A stretch of 64,000 nt of DNA from Alectoria sarmentosa (taxonomy: Eukaryota > Ascomycota > Lecanoromycetes > Lecanorales > Parmeliaceae), in assembly GCA_009733775.1 (NCBI GenBank), contig WOGZ01000054.1:81157-145156 (forward strand), read 5' to 3'. Positions 58,280 to 64,000 of this stretch are shown here, piece after piece. The first letter of the stretch is position 1, and each line of letters opens with the position of its first letter. Below the pieces are notes generated by a model that saw only the letters and a program-made list of their open reading frames with translations, was not told the DNA's origin and did no database searches. The translations under genes were made by a program, and so were the position numbers.

Positions 58280-61200
58280 TAATAAACTTATCAAAATATA
58301 AAGTCTTAATAAAATCATTAATCATTTGTTTATTAATGAAAATATATTAAACATTCACAATATCATTATTAACTTTTTCGCGCACAAAATAATAAATAAT
58401 ATTAATATGTTTAATGCGAGCATAAAATTGAACGTTTTTTATAAAAACGATTGCGTTTTGATTATTTTCAAAAATCACGATAATCTTAAAATTCGAATCG
58501 TCAAATCGCAAAAATTAATTGAAAAGATTTTTTAATTAAATAACTTTTTTAATAATTTGCGTTTGATCGATATATTTTATTTTATAAATAAATAATGTTA
58601 TAATGATTTAATGTTTATTTAATCAATTAATAATGTCATTACTCAAATTAAATAAATAATCGAAAATAAATTTTCGAATTGAATTCTCAATTCAATCAAA
58701 ATCAATATAATCGAATAAATTTTTTAAAAAATTCTTATATACGAGTTCGTAATGTATTATGTTTTTAAAATATCGAAAGATTCGAATAATCGCATTTTAA
58801 TACGCTGAAATAAAATTAATTAAATATCGATTAATCAAAAAGATAATATAAACGATATTAAAATGAATTTTTAATATAACGTACATAAAAGAGCTCATAA
58901 CGAATTAATATTTTTTATAAAACTTTTTGAAAATCACGTAATTCTTTTCAACAAGCATTAATCTGCGATTGATTTCGAATAACGTATTAATAAAAATGAG
59001 ATTTCAATATTTGAAATGATTAAAAAAATGTGTGATATACGTTTTTTATTTCAAACGAATAATGTTATTATAATGATTCCTTTTGACGATTATGCTCAAA
59101 TAAAAAACGTATAATCTCAAATTTGATATGTGAAACTTGACGTTTAAAGCATCTTTGATTCGTTTGATAACAATTTTATTATGATTCGTGACTAAAACAT
59201 CATCGACATAAAGCGTTATAATGATCTTTTTTTTAAGATTCATAAACACATTATTATTCGATTCGATAAGATTAAAATCGAGTTTTTTTATATAAATTGA
59301 AAAATGTTAATATTAAATTTTAAAAGATTACTTCAGATCATAAAGAGTCTTATTCAATTTATAAACCTTGATATTATTCTTATTGAAATCATTAAATTAT
59401 TATATATAAATGTTCTCTTAAACATCGTTATAAAGAAAAACGATTTTGATATTTATTTATTTCACATTTTAATTCATAATCATTATAAACGCAAAAATCG
59501 TTTTATAATTCATAAACTTTATCATCGACGTGAAAATATCATAATAATTATGATTCTTTTATTGTTTGAATCTTCGAATAATTTAACGTGTTTTATAACG
59601 AATAACTTTTTTCTCAAAACCTCGCTTTATAATGTAAATTCAACGATTTCGAAAAATACGAACCTTTGAAAACATTTAAATAAGATATCAAATATTATTA
59701 TTTATAAAAAACTTATATTCATCTCGCATATCAATTTTTCAATTCATATAAGACAAATTATTAAAAATCGTTTATTCGTAAATTATAAATTCGAAAATGT
59801 TAAATTTATTAATATGATTCGCAAGAAAAATAAAAACAACGAAAACTTTCGTCAAAAAATTAAACGATAAATCACGAAAATTCGAAATAATAAAATCTTT
59901 ATGATCATCAAATATCTTTTAAATAATTTCATATTCGAAATGTTTTCGTATAATTTTTATTTTAACAAATTTCGAAAATATTAATGAAGAGAAAACGACG
60001 ATAAATTTGACGATTGATATAATAGATTTAATAAATGTTATAAACACACGCATTGCAATAACGATAAAATAAGATCTTTAAAAACGATTAACGATTAACG
60101 ATAAAATATTCGTTGATGATAATCGATTCGATTTAATCGAAATTATAAGTTTAATGTTTGATAATATAATGATACGCTGCTCATTTAATGTTTTTTTATA
60201 ACGAATATTAATACGAAAAAACGTTAATGTTTATTTAAAAATTCGTAAATTTTAATTTTCTTTTCGAAATTCATAAAATATAAACATTTTTTGATGAAAT
60301 GCATATTATTAATGCGAATAATTTTCTTTTTGATTAAATTATAAAAGCGAAAAATAAATTCGTTTTTATAATTTAAAAGAATACACTTTTCGCTCTTATT
60401 CACAATTTTTTTTTAAATACGTTTTAAAATGTAAATGATGAAATTAATGATACGCAAATGAGAAAAAATAAATTTACGATAATAAAAGATTTCGAAAAAT
60501 GTGATAATAATCTTGATGTTAAAAAAACGTATCGTCAAATAATTAATTATGATCATTATTTCAAATCAAAATTTTTTATTAAGATTGAAATTTAATAGAA
60601 TTGAATAAATCTTATTCATCAAAATTTAATTAAATCGCTCGACGATTTTATTCATTTCGAAATTGTTTATAATAATAAGTTTTTATTTAATGTTCGTTTA
60701 AACGAGATATTCAAAAAAGATTTTATTAATATATTCATTTTCATTATCGAGACGAATGCGATTAATTCGATAATTGCGAGATTTTAAATAAATTTTAAAA
60801 TGTAAAAATATAATGAAAATTTCATTTTTATAACAAATATAATAAACCTTAAAATAATAAATGAAATCGTCTTTAAACGTCATAAAATATTTATAATTAT
60901 TAAAATCAATAAAAATCAAAGATTTAATAAGATCGTTATAAACAAATTCGCTCGATAAAATATTAAGCGCTATAAAATTATTATAAAAAATCGTCTTTTA
61001 ACGATTCATCACATAACATTCGCAAATATATTTCTCGATAATGTTTTTAAAAAAATCGATATTTATAATAATATTAAAAAGCTTATCAAGATTTTATTAA
61101 TTCAAATAATTCATGCGAGCATATCATAATTGATAAATCGAATTCGAAAAAACGTTATAAACGATCAAAGCATTATTATCTTTTCATAAATTCAAAAAAA

Positions 61201-61600
61201 AAACAAATCGCGATTTCGCGTATCGATTAATGTTATATTGTTTTAAATTAAAGCATAATCTTTTTTATAAAAAACGACTTTAATATCGACATTTAAAAGC
61301 TTTTCAATCGATAAAAGATTAACACTCATATCGAACACATATAAAACATTAAAAATCGTTAAAATAACGCGTTTATTATTGATATTGCAATCAAGATTAA
61401 TGATATCGCAAACAAAAAATTGAACTTTAACGTCTTTAATGTTTTTAATAAATCGAAATTGAATTTTGATATAAATAATAAATATCGAATAATCGACAAA
61501 AAAATAACGAGTGTAATTAAAATCTATTATAATTCGAATATCGAAATTCATAAATTTGACGAACGATAACTTTTTATTTAAATCAAAATTCATTATCAAA
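58280..61600 (-). pseudogene. Copia A3 pol (broken)
   Basis: Minus strand: protease D-F-N at 61524-61516 (catalytic Asp kept, Ser and Gly lost; open frame 61599-61243); integrase with open piece 60919-60698 containing R-L-D-N-E-N-E-Y; RT with N at 59453-59451 and an intact Y-V-D-D at 59210-59199, 243 nt apart and in frame, within the open piece 59249-59046; RNase H end antisense to the open frame 58326-58535. Plus-strand frames 58326-58535 and 59304-59669 are shadows. Confidence 0.86.
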
Positions 61601-63100
61601 TTAATAAGATTCTCATTTTGATTTATTTAATTAATTATATTTAAAATGTTAAAATCATTCGAAATGAGATTTAAATGACTTTGATTATTCAATTCATTTA
61701 AGAATATCACATAAATATAAAGATAATCGTCTTTTTCTGAAATATACGTTATATTAACATTAAAATAATTATTCTTTTTTGAAGCGAAGGCGTTAAATAA
61801 TGTTTTTTTAATGCGTTTGCGTTTAACACTTAAAGCATTAATGTTCACATAAATAATATCAATTTACGTCTTCTTCTTCTTTTTTTATTCATTTATAAAC
61901 TTTTCAAACTTTAAATGCGAGAACTTGATTCAATATTTAATGAAAAAATGCTTGAATTTGCGATTAACGATTTTACAAAAAACACAAATTTCGCGATTAA
62001 TGAAATTAGAGTCGTCGAAGTCGCCCTTGACGAATTGTTTACCTTTGTTATTATCATTGCGATGAATGAACATAATAATATCACTCTTCTTAATTGCGAG
62101 CATGCGACGCTCTTCATTTATTACGTCGTAAATAATTAAATCGAATTTGATTATTTTCAAATTATAAAATATATGAATTTAAATATAAATTATCATAAAG
62201 ACATCGTAAACTTCGTCAAATTTTATAAAAAAAAATTAAATGAGATAAAATTTCGATAATGATAATAAATCGTTTAAATTAATGATTTTGACGTTGATTT
62301 TGCGAAAGTTCTTTTCGTATTAATAAACGCCTTTTTTGAAATTGATATTAATGTTATACAATTGACGCATAAACTCGATATAAAGTTCAAAATTTATAAA
62401 TTTATAATAAATATCGATAACGTTTAACATAATTTAAGGATTTTCATTATGCTTTTTAATAAATTAATAATTAATATAATTAAAACGTTAACGAATAATC
62501 ACGCAGATTTTAAACTTGATAATATCAATAAAAAATAAAAAATTATTCAACATCAATTAATCGATGATATCTTCGCTTTATTTGATATATTCGATAATGA
62601 ATTTCAAAATAATAATAAAAATCAAAAAGAAGTTGCCTTTATTATTCATAAAAACATTTTCAATAACATTTTAAACGTTAAATTCAATTATTAATATCGA
62701 AAAAAATAAATGAAGAGATGTAAAAAATTGATAATAATAACGAGAATAACGAAAATGAGAGTTCTTTTATCACGATTAAAAATGAATCGAAAATGTCATT
62801 TTAAAAAGATGTCGAAACAAACGAATCTAATAACGATTCAAAAAACGATTCGAACGTTTCAAAAGAAGTTGATAAACGAGATCGTTTATCTTTAACGCGT
62901 AAATCAAAGATTTCAATATCATTTAAAACGTTAAATGATTTTTCGTTAATTTTAAAATCGTTATCGCATAACGATAATATAAAAAAAGTGAAATAAATAC
63001 TTTATCAATCTTCGTCAAAGTCGTTTAAATTTTTATCGATATCAATTAATTATTATTATTATGTTTTAAAGTTTTATAATAACAATAAAAAGTGTTTATG
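61601..63100 (-). pseudogene. Copia A3 gag (broken)
   Basis: Open pieces at 61848-61627 and 62160-61930. The latter keeps the binding-segment pair C-V-F-C (61986-61975) that A1 and A2 have lost. Changes are mainly C to T on the coding strand (His to Tyr, Ser to Leu), the opposite of A1. Upstream gag to about 63100 is stop-ridden. Plus-strand frames at 61915-62139 and 62710-62895 are shadows. Confidence 0.7.
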
Positions 63101-63590
63101 CGAGAATTAATAATAAATTTAAACGATAATATTGCAATGAAATAATATTAATAATATAAAGAATTTGATTTTGAATTTAATGATAAAAATTAAATTCGAT
63201 AAAAATTATATTAAGTGTAATTATAAACGTATAAATTTTTTTGAAAAATTTGCACCCTTTTTATATTATTTAATCAAAAATTCAAATTCAAAATATTCGC
63301 TTCGACGATTATCATCGTGAAATTAAAATTAATTAAATTTCATAATTATGATAATAAAATATTATCGATAACGAATAAAGAATTCGATAATAAAATCTTA
63401 ATCTTTTTTTTCAAAAGGTTTTTGAAATCAAAATGTTAATTTTGACACACAAAGTTTATTTGTTTTAATTTCAAATAAGTTTTTAAACGTCTAAATGATA
63501 ATGAAATTTATTTTAAATTATTTTAAATGATAATCAAATTGATAATGATGTTGACATTCAATTATTTAATTTATTTTATTAATTCGATAT
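63101..63590 (-). other. Copia A3 leader, truncated
   Basis: Homologous to A2 39350-39860, ending at AATTCGATAT where the B-type LTR begins. The equivalent point in A2 is about 39863. Confidence 0.65.
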
Positions 63591-63728
63591 TGTTGAAAGT
63601 AAATGAAACACTTGATTGATTAAATAGTCTATAACAGAGCATCTTAGATACAAAATGTGCCAAGCCTCGACAAACCTTCCTTGCCTCAACAAACCTTTCA
63701 TATTTGATAACTAACACATTTCAACACT
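63591..63728 (-). repeat. 3' LTR of a second B-type copia (B2), minus strand
   Basis: 138 bp; the minus strand reads TGTTGAAATGTGTTAG to CTTTCAACA and matches the B1 LTR. Directly right of it the minus strand has a polypurine tract, GTGGGAG, so this is a 3' LTR and the element body extends to the right. Confidence 0.85.
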
Positions 63729-63967
63729 CCCACATGATCGCATTGCAACTCGAAAAAATTAAAGTGTTTGAATCACCCCCCTACCCCCCTTATTCGAAAT
63801 GTTATATGATTTAAACGCCGAATAAAAAGAGTGAAAGTCGAAAAAGTCGAAAATTTTCGAAAAAGTAATCGAAAACGCCTCATAATCACTCAAATATCAA
63901 ATATGAGATTTAAAACTCGCGATGTTCAAAATTGAATAAGAATAGTGAAAATCCGAAAAGGGAAGTC

Positions 63968-63970
<3 letters not shown>
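63729..63970 (-). other. B2 3' UTR, start of element running out of window
   Basis: GC-balanced start (CCCCCCTACCCCCCTTATTCG), then the CGCGATGTTCAAAATTG block shared with the A 3' UTRs. Only about 240 bp visible. Confidence 0.65.

Positions 63971-64000
<30 letters not shown>
63971..64000 (+). repeat. T homopolymer of at least 30 at window edge
   Basis: Thirty T in a row up to the last base. It may be a real T-tract or the edge of an assembly problem; its length cannot be judged here. Confidence 0.8.

Larger units (their letters stand above)
56968..63590 (-). mobile_element. Ty1/copia element A3 (minus strand), 5' end cut off
   Basis: Contains 3' LTR, 3' UTR, pol, gag and part of the leader. 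It is interrupted at 63590 by copia B2, so the 5' LTR is missing. ATCAT at 56963-56967 would be one target duplicate. It retains an in-frame RT and more acidic and Cys residues than A1 or A2, so it is the best A reference in the window, though still dead. Confidence 0.87.

Noticed and set aside
1..64000. Mitochondrial or bacterial origin because of the very high AT content
   Set aside because: No organellar genes, rRNA or tRNA were recognised; the content is nested LTR elements with target duplications and transition-type decay, typical of fungal nuclear DNA.
63971..64000. Poly-T run as a retroposon tail or terminator
   Set aside because: It is truncated by the window edge; length and right flank are unknown.

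Overview
The window looks like a gene-poor, extremely AT-rich compartment of a RIP-competent filamentous fungus, most likely an ascomycete. I see no intact protein-coding gene. Every recognisable coding stretch is a retroelement or transposase relic full of stop codons and with catalytic residues replaced. The changes have the form expected of repeat-induced point mutation (RIP): paired LTRs differ almost only by transitions, CAA and TGG codons have become stops, and Asp has become Asn. CpG is strikingly retained. No tRNA, rRNA or CRISPR was recognised.

Layout. Positions 1-1618 hold the RT/RNase H end of a Ty1/copia element (B0, +). It is interrupted by a complete Ty3/gypsy chromovirus (D, 1619-9142, TSD ATTAT), and B0 resumes with its 3' UTR and 3' LTR (9143-10276). 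A short non-element stretch with an 11-bp-periodic repeat follows. A complete copia element (A1, 10751-17870, TSD CGCAG) is inserted in that repeat. From about 18 to 29 kb lies a degraded DNA-transposon-like region: a minus-strand transposase relic (18.9-21.4 kb), several tandem repeats and a Q-rich coding relic (27.4-28.3 kb). From 29 to 33 kb there are 11-bp-periodic arrays, a 29-bp minisatellite, microsatellites and an unclassified dispersed repeat X. A second X copy is split by copia A2 (33256-40389, minus strand, TSD TTACA). From 42 to 64 kb is a nested stack: the 5' end of copia A4 is cut by copia B1 (42665 onward). B1's 3' UTR is cut by gypsy element C (49133-56941, TSD GCTAA) and then by copia A3 (56968-63590, minus strand). 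A3 is itself cut by the 3' LTR end of another B element (B2), which runs out of the window.

How the parts relate. A and B are related copia families that share 3' UTR homology and a primer-binding site complementary to the anticodon arm of initiator tRNA-Met. D and C are two different gypsy lineages. The nesting gives a relative age order: A4, then B1, then C and A3, with B2 after A3. C is the freshest, and its two ends are still GC-balanced while its coding middle is eroded. The least explained component is the family of 11-bp-phased CATCGG/CAGCCG arrays, which appears at five or six separate places.

Method and limits: everything was read by eye. Domain calls rest on order and spacing of conserved residues, not on database searches. 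Boundaries marked about are approximate.
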